Shown in pieces: positions 44,533-52,889 of a stretch of DNA of 64,000 nt; positions within the stretch are counted from its first letter, which is position 1; each line of letters begins with the position of its first letter. The position numbers were made by a program, and so were the translations under genes. The DNA is from Ramlibacter sp. WS9 (GTDB lineage Bacteria > Pseudomonadota > Gammaproteobacteria > Burkholderiales > Burkholderiaceae_C), in the NCBI RefSeq assembly GCF_003797765.1, contig NZ_RKMB01000002.1, forward strand, positions 496,001-560,000, written 5' to 3'. Below the pieces are notes generated by a model. The model saw only the letters and a program-made list of their open reading frames with translations, was not told the origin of the DNA and ran no database searches.

Positions 44533-45438
44533 TCAGTCCTGGTCGCGATCTTGCGCATCGATGTTCTTGTAATGCAGCGCGGAGATCTGCTCGGAGACGA
44601 CGCCGATGAGGAATGTGAAGACGGACGAAATGAAAAGCAATGCGCTCATGTTAGTGAAGCGGCCGGAAGTCAGATAGGTGTACAGGTAGTAGCCGAGCCC
44701 CGTCAGAAAAAACGTTGCGCTGATGGGCAGGAAAAGCCTTTGCGGCGAGAAGAGCGTGCCAACCTTGATGATGATCAACAGGAATCTCACGCCGTCACGC
44801 AGCGGATGAATGTGGCTCGCGCCGGTGCTCCTGCGCGGCGAATGAATTGGAACGTAGGCCACGCTGTAGCCCGCACGGAAGAAGCTCATCGTGATTGTCG
44901 TCGGATACGAAAACCCATTGGGCAACAAATACAGGAACTGGCGGAACTGGCGAGCATTCACCACCCGAAACCCCGAAGTGAGATCCGCGATCGGCTGCAA
45001 GACCATCCAGCTGGCGAAGCGGCTGAAGATGTCGTTGGCGGCCGCACGGTGCAAGCCTGCTTGAGAGCCTGACTGCCGCGCGCCGACGACCATGTCATAG
45101 CCCTGGCGGAACTCATCCAGAAGCAGAGGTACGTCCTCCGGTTTGTGCTGTCCGTCCGCATCCATGAAGATGAGTACGTCGCCTGTGGCGGCACGAGCGC
45201 CGCTCTTGACGGCGGCCCCGTTCCCCTTGGGGTAGGGATGGGTCACGACCCGCACCCCGTGCTTCGCACATACGGAAACCGTGGCGTCATCCGAACCGTC
45301 GTTGACGACAATGATCTCTGCGCCCTGGGGCATGTACACAGCCAATGCCGGCAACAGTTTTGCCAGTCCCTCAGCTTCGTTGCGGGCCGGAATCACGATG
45401 GAATACGTGTCAGCCGGCTTGTCAGTTCGTGTTTGCAC
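44533..45438 (-). CDS. Dpm1-like polyprenyl-phosphate glycosyltransferase (GT2)
   Basis: A 301-residue membrane GT2. The catalytic domain has SIVIPARNEAEGL, VNDGSDDATV, the metal motif FMDADGQHKPED and PIADLTSGFRVVN, a pattern of dolichyl-phosphate-mannose synthase relatives. Two TM helices end the protein (about 225-245 and 258-280). The likely job is to load a sugar onto undecaprenyl phosphate. Its 5' end overlaps by 17 bp the gene for the GT-C/TPR protein, which belongs to a class using such lipid-linked donors. This gene pairing is the strongest functional hint here. The sugar is unknown. Confidence 0.88.
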   Translation of the reverse strand: MQTRTDKPADTYSIVIPARNEAEGLAKLLPALAVYMPQGAEIIVVNDGSDDATVSVCAKHGVRVVTHPYPKGNGAAVKSGARAATGDVLIFMDADGQHKPEDVPLLLDEFRQGYDMVVGARQSGSQAGLHRAAANDIFSRFASWMVLQPIADLTSGFRVVNARQFRQFLYLLPNGFSYPTTITMSFFRAGYSVAYVPIHSPRRSTGASHIHPLRDGVRFLLIIIKVGTLFSPQRLFLPISATFFLTGLGYYLYTYLTSGRFTNMSALLFISSVFTFLIGVVSEQISALHYKNIDAQDRDQD

Positions 45439-47350
45439 TTGTTCCCATCGACTCGACCAGCGTCTTCAGTTCATTCAAGACTGGTCGGTCGCGCACAGCA
45501 TGAAAATTTTCGATCAGCCAAGTGTATTCTCGCCGCGCTTCCTCCACCCTGTTGGCCCGCAGCAGCAGGCGAATCAAATTGGATCGAAGCGCCGCGCTGC
45601 CCGGATCGCTCGCCACAGCAGCCTGTGCGTACCCTATCGCCAATGGAACGGAATTCAGTCGGGCGACGGCGTAGTCCATCGCTACCGCATAGATCATCGC
45701 ACGCGTCGTGGCGTCAGCGTACGGATTCGACAGGGCAGCCTCGATCAGCGCCTTAGCCTCGTTGTCGTCCATGCATAGACGCCCTTCTACCAAAAGGCCT
45801 GAGAGGCTTTGCACGATTCCACGATCGCCTAGGCTGTAGCGGCCGTAAACAAACCGCTCCAGCAAGCGCGCTCGAAGGGCAGCGTCTTTTTGCACACCGG
45901 TAATGCAGTCGAGATAGACGAGTCCGACCAAAGCAGCCTTGCCGTTCTTGTCGAGTTCTGCGGCGCGTCGGTAAAAGAACTGCACGGATTGATAGGCCAG
46001 CGCATTGCCCCCGCCAGCCTCGAAGGTTCTCTGCATGATGGCCGAGGCCGCTTGAAAGTTGGAGCGCGCCGAATTGGGATGGTTAGCCACATCCGCCTGA
46101 GAGCGCAGGAATTCATTGGCCCACTGCATGGACCGGAGGGTTGTTACCAGCCCGCAAAATGATACAAAGCTGATCGCCAGGACCAACCGGGGAACTGGCC
46201 AACGAGCATTCGCCTGAACCGGCAACATGAAGCTGAAGAGCCACAGGACTATTCCGAATGACGCGATGTAGTTGCGGTGCTCGTGCGCAATTTCCAGCGG
46301 GAACAACGTTGACTCCAGAGCATGGGATGCCAGGAACCAAAACACCGCAAACGCGAATAGCGGCCGTCTTGCGCGTTGCCAAAAGGCGAGCATCGCGACC
46401 GCCACCCAGCCCGCAATAGCCAACAAGGTTTCAGGCGGCGCGAAAAGCCCGCGTGAAATTGGAATGTCGTCGTGAAATAAGCCGAAGAAGTGCGGCGCGG
46501 GCAAGAGAAGCTGTCCCACATAGAACCAGAGCACTCTGGCTTCTGTCATGAGCCGCTCCACCATGCCGAAATCCCGCACGCTGTACCCTGCGGTGATGAA
46601 TCCCCACTTGGCCCAGCACAACGTCGAAAGCAAAACACCCGCAATCGCCGCGGCCCACCATTTCAGGCGCGTCGGAACCGTTCGAAACGTGCCAAGGACG
46701 AGCCACTCGCACAGGAATATGTGGGCCGGCAGCAGGAGCCCGGTTTCCTTTGAAAAGACGGCGGCGGGCCATAGAACCAGGATGCTGGCCGCCATCGCAA
46801 GCACTCCTCGCGCGCCTTGTGCCTGCCTTCCGAAAAGCCAGAGTGACAGCGCGCAAAGTGAAAAAAGCGCCGACAGGCTGGTCATGCGCTGAACGACGTA
46901 TAGCACCGGCATGGCGTTCAGCGGATGCATTGCCCATGCGGCCGCCACAGCTGCCGCGAGAAGCCATGCGCGGACGCGGCTTGTGCGATTCACCCACCGT
47001 CCCAACTGCAACGCGATCACGAAAAAAAGCGCCGCGTTGGCGATGTGGATGGCTAGATTGGTGACCTTGAATGAATAAGGAGCGGCGCCGAAAAGGTGGA
47101 GATTTGCCGCAAAACTTAACATGCTCAGTGGCCGGCCCAAGGGGCCTGAAATACCACTGCTTGCGGCCGTCGTCAGGGAAGCAATCGAGCCGTCGGTCGA
47201 CCTCAGAGCCGGATTCTCGACGATGCTCGAAAAGTCATCGAATATGAAGCCACCTTGCAGGCCGGGCCAGTACAAGGCGAGAAGAAGCAGGCTCACCGCA
47301 GGCAAAACCGCAGCTTGAAGTAGCAAGGAACGGTTCGCGAAGGTCAACAT
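45422..47350 (-). CDS. TMTC/TfpW-like GT-C membrane protein with C-terminal TPR
   Basis: A 642-residue membrane protein with about eleven TM helices. The first periplasmic loop has GGFIFDDFSSIVENPALRS (near residues 31-49), the acidic DD-N motif typical of GT-C enzymes and of TMTC-type O-mannosyltransferases. Residues ~440-640 are helical TPR-like repeats, likely for binding protein substrates. It lies just behind pilA (65 bp, across a terminator), a position occupied by pilin glycosyltransferases such as TfpO and TfpW in Pseudomonas. It is therefore a candidate pilin glycosyltransferase. The ATG at 47350 is chosen because it directly precedes TM1; the longer frame upstream crosses the terminator. 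Confidence 0.8.
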   Translation of the reverse strand: MLTFANRSLLLQAAVLPAVSLLLLALYWPGLQGGFIFDDFSSIVENPALRSTDGSIASLTTAASSGISGPLGRPLSMLSFAANLHLFGAAPYSFKVTNLAIHIANAALFFVIALQLGRWVNRTSRVRAWLLAAAVAAAWAMHPLNAMPVLYVVQRMTSLSALFSLCALSLWLFGRQAQGARGVLAMAASILVLWPAAVFSKETGLLLPAHIFLCEWLVLGTFRTVPTRLKWWAAAIAGVLLSTLCWAKWGFITAGYSVRDFGMVERLMTEARVLWFYVGQLLLPAPHFFGLFHDDIPISRGLFAPPETLLAIAGWVAVAMLAFWQRARRPLFAFAVFWFLASHALESTLFPLEIAHEHRNYIASFGIVLWLFSFMLPVQANARWPVPRLVLAISFVSFCGLVTTLRSMQWANEFLRSQADVANHPNSARSNFQAASAIMQRTFEAGGGNALAYQSVQFFYRRAAELDKNGKAALVGLVYLDCITGVQKDAALRARLLERFVYGRYSLGDRGIVQSLSGLLVEGRLCMDDNEAKALIEAALSNPYADATTRAMIYAVAMDYAVARLNSVPLAIGYAQAAVASDPGSAALRSNLIRLLLRANRVEEARREYTWLIENFHAVRDRPVLNELKTLVESMGTSANTN

Positions 47351-47365
47351 GCGCCTAGTGTGCGG

Positions 47366-47399
47366 GCAAAAAAAAGCCCCGCCGCAGCGGAGCTTTTTT
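47366..47399 (-). terminator. Intrinsic terminator after pilA
   Basis: Read on the minus strand, the hairpin GCTCCGCTGCGGCGGGGC is followed by a run of eight T. It starts 16 bp after the pilA stop and ends 16 bp before the next start. Strong pilA transcription would thus be mostly confined to pilA, with read-through feeding the glycosyltransferase gene. The complementary side has A/T flanks too, so it could act both ways. Confidence 0.85.
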
Positions 47400-47414
47400 A
47401 CTACAGACCGTTGA

Positions 47415-47843
47415 TTAGCGGCAATTTGCCGGCAGGTACTTGGCCGCAATGGAACCAGTGCAAACCCAGGTGATCACGCCAACAGAGTCGGCCGTGCCGG
47501 TCAGGACGACGTTGCTTCCGCTGATCTTGGGCTCTTTGGCCGAAGCGACCGCGGTAATGACACCAACGTTGGTGACACTGCTTGTATATGCCACGCTCGC
47601 GACATACGGCGACGTATGCGCCGACAAGCCGGCCGACGCGACAGCAGGCATGTGACCAAGCGTTTGATAGGCTTCAGCGATCGCGCCCTTCGGGCCAGAC
47701 GCCGCCAGAACGACTTCACTGGTCTTCGCACGGACCGTGTAGTCCTGGTAAGCCGGCAAGGCCACCGCCGCCAGAATACCGATGATCGCGACCACGATCA
47801 TCAGTTCGATAAGGGTAAAACCCTGCTGCATGGAACGCTTCAT
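47415..47843 (-). CDS. pilA: Type IV major pilin PilA
   Basis: A 142-residue type IVa prepilin. Residues 1-8 (MKRSMQQG) are the leader, cleaved before Phe9 by PilD. The mature protein starts [20 protein letters not shown] with Glu5 at residue 13. The C-terminal disulphide loop is formed by Cys128 and Cys141 (D-region of 12 residues), near the usual end of the fold. The globular domain is rich in Ser/Thr ([33 protein letters not shown]), which offers many possible O-glycosylation sites. RBS AAGGAG and a sigma-54 promoter precede it, and a strong terminator follows, so it has its own transcript. Confidence 0.96.
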   Translation of the reverse strand: MKRSMQQGFTLIELMIVVAIIGILAAVALPAYQDYTVRAKTSEVVLAASGPKGAIAEAYQTLGHMPAVASAGLSAHTSPYVASVAYTSSVTNVGVITAVASAKEPKISGSNVVLTGTADSVGVITWVCTGSIAAKYLPANCR

Positions 47844-47881
47844 GGAAAACTCCTTGGGTAAAAAATGTTGCGGAGCGTATA

Positions 47882-47897
47882 TGCACGCTTTGTGCCA
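47882..47897 (-). promoter_or_regulatory. Sigma-54 promoter of pilA
   Basis: On the minus strand, TGGCACAAAGCGTGCA matches the -24/-12 consensus TGGCAC-N5-TTGCA with a single mismatch and exact GG-to-GC spacing. It is 39 bp from the pilA start, giving a leader of about 28 bases with AAGGAG as RBS. RpoN-dependent, PilR-activated pilA transcription is the norm in related bacteria; pilS/pilR are not in this window. Confidence 0.85.
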
Positions 47898-48001
47898 GCC
47901 TGCTCTGCCCTCAAATCAGGTGAAAACAAGCTCATTTCGACACTGTGTGCTTTGCCAACTCGACAATTTTGGTCGTTTTCATCAGAACCGGACATTTCCT
48001 G

Positions 48002-50071
48002 TCACCTCTCAGCGTGTTCGCGGGCCATGCCCACGAACGCGTCTTCCAAATTGCGGGCGAACTTTGCGGAATCGAAAAGTGGCGAATTGATCGCTCGTTG
48101 ACGCAAACCGGCGCGCACCTCGCCCAACGATTTCAGGTCGCTAGCGTGCTGTGCCGCGATCTCCACGTATTCCTCTTCGCTGCTAGCAACCCAGTCAGCA
48201 AGACCGACACAGCGCAAGAGACTTTCGCCTTGGCGCGCCAGTAACGAGTGCCCTGTAAGGGTGACTGTCGGTACACCCATCCACAAGGCCTCGGCTGTGG
48301 TCGTTCCGCCTGGGAAAGGATATGTGTCGAGAATCATGTCGACTTCATCGTAGGACGCCAGGTAAGCCTCACGAGGCGCGCCGCCATGAAGGTCCACTCT
48401 GGCAATGTCGATACCGACCGCGGTCAGCCGTTCTTTCATGTTTGCAACTGCTTCGCCGTATGCCAGTGGCAAGCTCTGAAGTCGAAGGCGCGAAGTAGGA
48501 AGCTGCGCAAGCACTTTCGACCAGAGGGCCAAGGTGCGGTCATTGATCTTGTTCAAGATCTGATACGAGCCGAAGGTGATGTACCCCTTACGCAAGGCGG
48601 GTAAGTCTTTTACCTCATCTGCGGCGCCGCTCGTAGGAAGGCTCATGCACAAACGCGTGTCTGGCAGGTACCAAAGTTGCTCGGAATAGTACTGAGCATC
48701 GCTTGCGGGCACGGATACCGGGTCCACGAGGATGTGGTCAATTTCCGATACGCCCGTACTGCCCCAGTATCCGAGCCACGCGACCTGATGGGGCGCCGCC
48801 TTCCACGCGAAAACCGGCAGTCGATTGAGTCCCGTATGGCCGGCGAGATCCACGAGGATGTCGATGCGGTCCGCATGAATTTTCCTTGCCAATTCATCGT
48901 CCGGCAGAACGGCCACCGAGTTCCACTCAGAAACGAGACCTTTGAGCCGGTCGGAAAGTACATCTTCTGTGGCGCTGGCCGAGTAGGCGACGATCGTCAA
49001 CTTGGCGGGATCGAGATTCGCCAGAATGCCCTCGAGAAAAAGTCCCACGGGGTGAGTGCGGAAGTCCCCGGAAACCATTCCCACCCTCAGAGGTCGCGCC
49101 CCCTCCTCGAACGGCGGGCAAAGCCACTGGGAGTAGGGTTTGGCACGTGCCGTCACCCGTGCTCCGTATCGCCGTGCCTCACTCAGGTAATCCGCCGGCG
49201 ACAGGTCCGACAAGTAAGTCAGCGAAAACAAAAGATTCTGGTGCGCATTCAGGTACTCCGGGTTGATTTGCAATGCGCGCCTGTAGCTTTGGACGGCAAG
49301 CTCCAACTGGCCGCTTTGCTGAAACGCCGCACCGAGGTTTGCATGAGCCTGCACGTTGTCTGGCTCGAACTCAAGAACGTTTCGGTAGGTTTGTATTGCC
49401 GAGAAAACCTCGCGCCGTCTGAGCTGCGCCACTCCCAGGTTGATGAGAATCGATGAGTCCTGAGGTTGCAGCTGCGCGGCCTGCCGGAAATGAACGATCG
49501 CCTCGTCGCACTCGTCCACCGCCAGGCGCAGGTTACCCCTGAAGTAATGAAAGTCCGCCGTGTCCGGCGCAAATGCAGGGCCTTGCTCGAGCACAGCGGT
49601 TGCCTCTTGAATTCGGCCCATCTGCGCCAGTGAAATGCAAAGATCCCGCCGGCATGTGTCGAAGCCGGGATTGATTCTCAGGGCTTCCCGGTAGCAGGCC
49701 GTCGCTTGTAGCCATTCGCCACGGGTCCGCGCCAGATTGCCGAGCATGTAGTGCGCGTCATAATCCACTGGATTGAGCTTGACGGCCTGCGAGAGCATTT
49801 CCTGCGCCACGATGGCATGTCCCAGTTCGCTCTGGACGTAACCGAGGTTGGAGTAGCAGGTTGCGTCTTTGGGGTCGCTCTCCAACCCGCGCCGATAGCA
49901 ATTTGCAGCCTGCTGCAGATTGCCTTCCTTGAGATAAGTGTTGCCGCGTTGGCGCCACTCGGCGGAACTGACCTTCGGCTTTGCAGTCGCCGCCGGCGCA
50001 ACGGATCCTTCGAGGCGCGACTGCAGGCTTGCGCGCTTGGTTTCCAACTTGGTTGCGAGCCACCTAAGCAT
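48002..50071 (-). CDS. TPR-containing O-GlcNAc-transferase-like enzyme (GT41)
   Basis: A 689-residue cytoplasmic protein. Residues ~35-275 are seven or so TPRs (for example AANCYRRGLESDPKDATCYSN in part, NPGFDTCRRDL, VQSYRRALQINPEY). Residues ~325-670 are the GT41 catalytic region: RVGMVSGDFRTHPVG with the conserved His near 340, ILVDLAGHTGLNRL, APHQVAWLGYWGSTG, and LDTYPFPGGTTTAEALWMG in the UDP-sugar site. It should glycosylate Ser/Thr of proteins in the cytoplasm. It sits 158 bp upstream of pilA on the same strand, and 30 bp after a small unknown gene, within the motor/signalling block. The target is unknown; pilin or the neighbouring signalling proteins are candidates. Confidence 0.9.
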   Translation of the reverse strand: MLRWLATKLETKRASLQSRLEGSVAPAATAKPKVSSAEWRQRGNTYLKEGNLQQAANCYRRGLESDPKDATCYSNLGYVQSELGHAIVAQEMLSQAVKLNPVDYDAHYMLGNLARTRGEWLQATACYREALRINPGFDTCRRDLCISLAQMGRIQEATAVLEQGPAFAPDTADFHYFRGNLRLAVDECDEAIVHFRQAAQLQPQDSSILINLGVAQLRRREVFSAIQTYRNVLEFEPDNVQAHANLGAAFQQSGQLELAVQSYRRALQINPEYLNAHQNLLFSLTYLSDLSPADYLSEARRYGARVTARAKPYSQWLCPPFEEGARPLRVGMVSGDFRTHPVGLFLEGILANLDPAKLTIVAYSASATEDVLSDRLKGLVSEWNSVAVLPDDELARKIHADRIDILVDLAGHTGLNRLPVFAWKAAPHQVAWLGYWGSTGVSEIDHILVDPVSVPASDAQYYSEQLWYLPDTRLCMSLPTSGAADEVKDLPALRKGYITFGSYQILNKINDRTLALWSKVLAQLPTSRLRLQSLPLAYGEAVANMKERLTAVGIDIARVDLHGGAPREAYLASYDEVDMILDTYPFPGGTTTAEALWMGVPTVTLTGHSLLARQGESLLRCVGLADWVASSEEEYVEIAAQHASDLKSLGEVRAGLRQRAINSPLFDSAKFARNLEDAFVGMAREHAER

Positions 50072-50101
50072 GGAGCGGCACCATCGCGGAGAAGGCGGGC
50101 T

Positions 50102-50401
50102 TCATGATTTGACCGCCACCACAAGCCACTGTGTCAGCTTGTCGATATAAGAGTCGTCGTACCCGGCGTCCTTCAATGCCCACTTGAAGGCGTTCCCCAT
50201 CTGGGCCGTCTTGTAAAAATTAAGTTTGTTCTTCTGCCTGTAGTTCTTCACCTGCAGATCCATCTGGTCCATGACTTTCAGCGACTTGACGGCGAACTGC
50301 TTTTCCTTCAGTGCCACATTCAAGGGCATTCGTTCCATGTAATAGCGAGCCAGGCTCGCGCCAAACTCCTTGGCAGAACTTGCGTCAAAAAATGAAAACA
50401 T
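50102..50401 (-). CDS. Small conserved-looking protein, function unknown
   Basis: A 99-residue soluble, helical, basic protein with AKEFGASLARYYMERMP, then LKVMDQMDLQVKNYRQ and YKTAQMGNAFKWALKDAGYD. I do not recognise the family. There is no signal peptide or TM segment. It lies between the pilus-type ATPase gene (60 bp) and the OGT-like gene (30 bp), all on the minus strand, so co-expression with one or both is likely. The codon use looks normal for the genome. Confidence 0.6.
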   Translation of the reverse strand: MFSFFDASSAKEFGASLARYYMERMPLNVALKEKQFAVKSLKVMDQMDLQVKNYRQKNKLNFYKTAQMGNAFKWALKDAGYDDSYIDKLTQWLVVAVKS

Positions 50402-50461
50402 TGGGAGTTGCTGAACGATGAGGATTGCTATTTTGGCCGGATTTGGCCCCAGCCATTCGAC

Positions 50462-52870
50462 TCACTTGATGCAAACCGACCGCACCTGCTTCAAGTCAGT
50501 GAGCCCCAGCATCACTTTTTCCATGCCGTCCATTTTCAGGGTCCGCATGCCGCTCTCCACGGCCTGCGTGAACAGCTCGGAGACGCGGGCGCGCTCCTGG
50601 ATCAGGCGCTTGATGTGGTCTTCGGCCACCAGTAATTCGTGCAGGCCGATGCGCCCCTTGTAACCGGTCTTGTTGCATTTCTCGCAGCCGTTGGCCTTGA
50701 AGAATTTCAGCCGGCCGTCCTGGCCATAGGTCTTCACCCAGCTGTCATAGAGCTTCTTGGCCTCGCCGGCGTAGTCGGTTTTCCACGCCGAGGAATGCCG
50801 CAATTCTTCGGCGTATTCGGTTACGAACAGCTTGACCTCGTCGGCGTCGGGCAAGTACTCGGTCTTGCAATCGCATAACTTTTTGGCGAGGCGCTGCGCC
50901 AGGATCCCCAGCAGCGCGTCGGCGAAGTTGAACGGGTCCATCCCCATGTCCAAAAGGCGGACGATGGACTCCGGCGCGGAGTTGGTATGCAGCGTCGAGA
51001 ACACCAGGTGGCCGGTGAGCGACGCTTCCACGCCCATCGACACCGTTTCCTTGTCGCGTGATTCGCCGATCATGATGATGTCCGGGTCCGCGCGCAGGAA
51101 AGCCCGCATCACCAGCGCGAAGTCGATGCCTGCCTTGCGGTTGATCTGGACTTGGCGCAGGCCCTTCTGCGTGATTTCGACCGGGTCTTCCGCGGTCCAT
51201 ATCTTCGTGTCGGGCGTGTTGAGGAACTTCAAGATGGAGTGCAGCGTCGTGGTCTTGCCCGAGCCGGTGGGTCCGCACACGTAGAACAGGCCATAGGGCT
51301 TGCTCACGGTTTTTTCCAGCCGCTCCTTGTTGTGGGCAGTCAGGCCCAGCTTCTCGAGCGGGATCGGTTCGCCGGCCGCGAGGATACGCATCACCACGTC
51401 TTCGACCCCACCAGCCGATGGGATGGTGGCGACCCGCAGCTCGATGTCGATCGGGCCGAACTTCTTGAACTTGATCTTGCCGTCCTGGGGCTTGCGCTTT
51501 TCGGAGATGTCCAGGTCGCACATGATCTTCAGCCGCGTGACCATGGCCTGGCGGAAATGCGAGGGCACCTCGACGTACGGCTGCAGCGTACCGTCGATGC
51601 GAAAGCGGATGCCCGTCTTCTGCTTGCCGGGCAACGGCTCGATGTGGATGTCCGACACCTTCTGGTTGTAGGCGTCGATGATCACCTTGTTGACGAACTT
51701 GACGAGTTCGTTGTCCGCGGCGGCGGACATCACATCGCCTTCTTCACCGCCTTCGTCGTCCACAGGCGCGCTGAGATCGGCCAGCAGGTCGTCAATGGAC
51801 GCGCCTTCTTCGGCGCCGTACAGTTGCGCCAGCGTTTCCTCGAACTCGGTTTGGGTGGTGACCCGGTACGAGAACTTGGAATAGCGCGCAAAAACCTGGG
51901 GGACGATGCGCGAGCCGCGAACCGCCTCCGGGTCCATGCACATGACGACCAGCCCCTCCGGCGATTCCTCCAGGGGGATCCAGCCCTGCTCCTCGACGAA
52001 GTCGCGCTTGAGCGGACCCTGAAGCGCGTCGACGCGGATGCGGCCAGGATTGAACGGCTCGTACGGCACGCCGAAGAACTTGGCCAGCGACGGCCCGATC
52101 TGCGCCGGGCGGATGCGGAAGTCCTGCATCAGCAAGTGCTCGACCGGCTTGGCTTCCTCGCGCGCTTTCTGGATGCAACCCTGCAGTTCGTCCTCGGTCA
52201 GCACACCGGCCATGACCAGTCCGCTGTATTTGGTGGCGCGGCGCCGCTGGCCCTCGTCGGCCCTCTGCATCCGCTGGCGGATCGCGGTGGCCAGGGTCTT
52301 GCACAGCTGTGTGGCGCCCTCGACCTCGAGGTCGCCGAACGGCTGGTCGCTCTTGTTGTTGATGACCTGCAGGACACCGTGCAAGGTGCTCCCGTCCAGG
52401 ATCGGCACCACCATCATCTGCTTGGTGCGATAGCCCGAGCGCTTGTCCACTTCCTTCAGGAAGGACAAGGTGGGATGGATGCGCTTGAGCGCTTCGTCGT
52501 CGTAGACATCGGCGATGTTGATCAGCTGCCTGCTGAAGGCCGCGTAGCCGGCCAGGCTTTGCGCGCTGATCGGCAGCTTCAAGTCCTTGCTGGTGTTCAG
52601 GCCGGTCTTCAGCTTGGAGATGATGGAGGCCTTGTCCTCGCTGATCGCATACAGCGTCAACCGGTCGGCGTTGAACAGCTTGCAGATGTCCTGGCTGGCC
52701 TCCAGCATGATCTGGTCGATGTTCTCGGTCTCGTGGATCCGCGTGGTGACCACCTGGAGCTGCTTGTAGAACAGCGCCTCGAAAGACACGCCGCGCTTTT
52801 CCGGGGGCAGCATCAGCGAGTCGAAGAACGCCTGCGAGTCGCGCTCGGGCACCTTCAAAACGGCGTTCAT
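50462..52870 (-). CDS. GAF-domain GspE/PilB-family ATPase
   Basis: An 802-residue cytoplasmic motor-type ATPase. Residues ~45-195 look like a GAF sensory domain (LMLEASQDICKLFNADRLTL ... VVPILDGSTLHGVLQVINNK in parts). Residues ~205-340 are an MshEN/T2SSE_N-type domain. The ATPase core follows, with Walker A GPTGSGKTTTLHS near 534, Asp box WTAEDPVEI, Walker B DPDIIMIGESRDKET and His box TGHLVFSTLHTN. The zinc site is CEKC with an upstream CDC instead of the usual CxxC. The ATG at 52870 follows GGAA; a TTG at 52900 would add ten residues. Unlike PilB, it carries a ligand-sensing GAF and lies beside a cyclase/phosphodiesterase pair. Confidence 0.88.
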   Translation of the reverse strand: MNAVLKVPERDSQAFFDSLMLPPEKRGVSFEALFYKQLQVVTTRIHETENIDQIMLEASQDICKLFNADRLTLYAISEDKASIISKLKTGLNTSKDLKLPISAQSLAGYAAFSRQLINIADVYDDEALKRIHPTLSFLKEVDKRSGYRTKQMMVVPILDGSTLHGVLQVINNKSDQPFGDLEVEGATQLCKTLATAIRQRMQRADEGQRRRATKYSGLVMAGVLTEDELQGCIQKAREEAKPVEHLLMQDFRIRPAQIGPSLAKFFGVPYEPFNPGRIRVDALQGPLKRDFVEEQGWIPLEESPEGLVVMCMDPEAVRGSRIVPQVFARYSKFSYRVTTQTEFEETLAQLYGAEEGASIDDLLADLSAPVDDEGGEEGDVMSAAADNELVKFVNKVIIDAYNQKVSDIHIEPLPGKQKTGIRFRIDGTLQPYVEVPSHFRQAMVTRLKIMCDLDISEKRKPQDGKIKFKKFGPIDIELRVATIPSAGGVEDVVMRILAAGEPIPLEKLGLTAHNKERLEKTVSKPYGLFYVCGPTGSGKTTTLHSILKFLNTPDTKIWTAEDPVEITQKGLRQVQINRKAGIDFALVMRAFLRADPDIIMIGESRDKETVSMGVEASLTGHLVFSTLHTNSAPESIVRLLDMGMDPFNFADALLGILAQRLAKKLCDCKTEYLPDADEVKLFVTEYAEELRHSSAWKTDYAGEAKKLYDSWVKTYGQDGRLKFFKANGCEKCNKTGYKGRIGLHELLVAEDHIKRLIQERARVSELFTQAVESGMRTLKMDGMEKVMLGLTDLKQVRSVCIK

Positions 52871-52889
52871 GAATGGGGCTTCCACGTGC

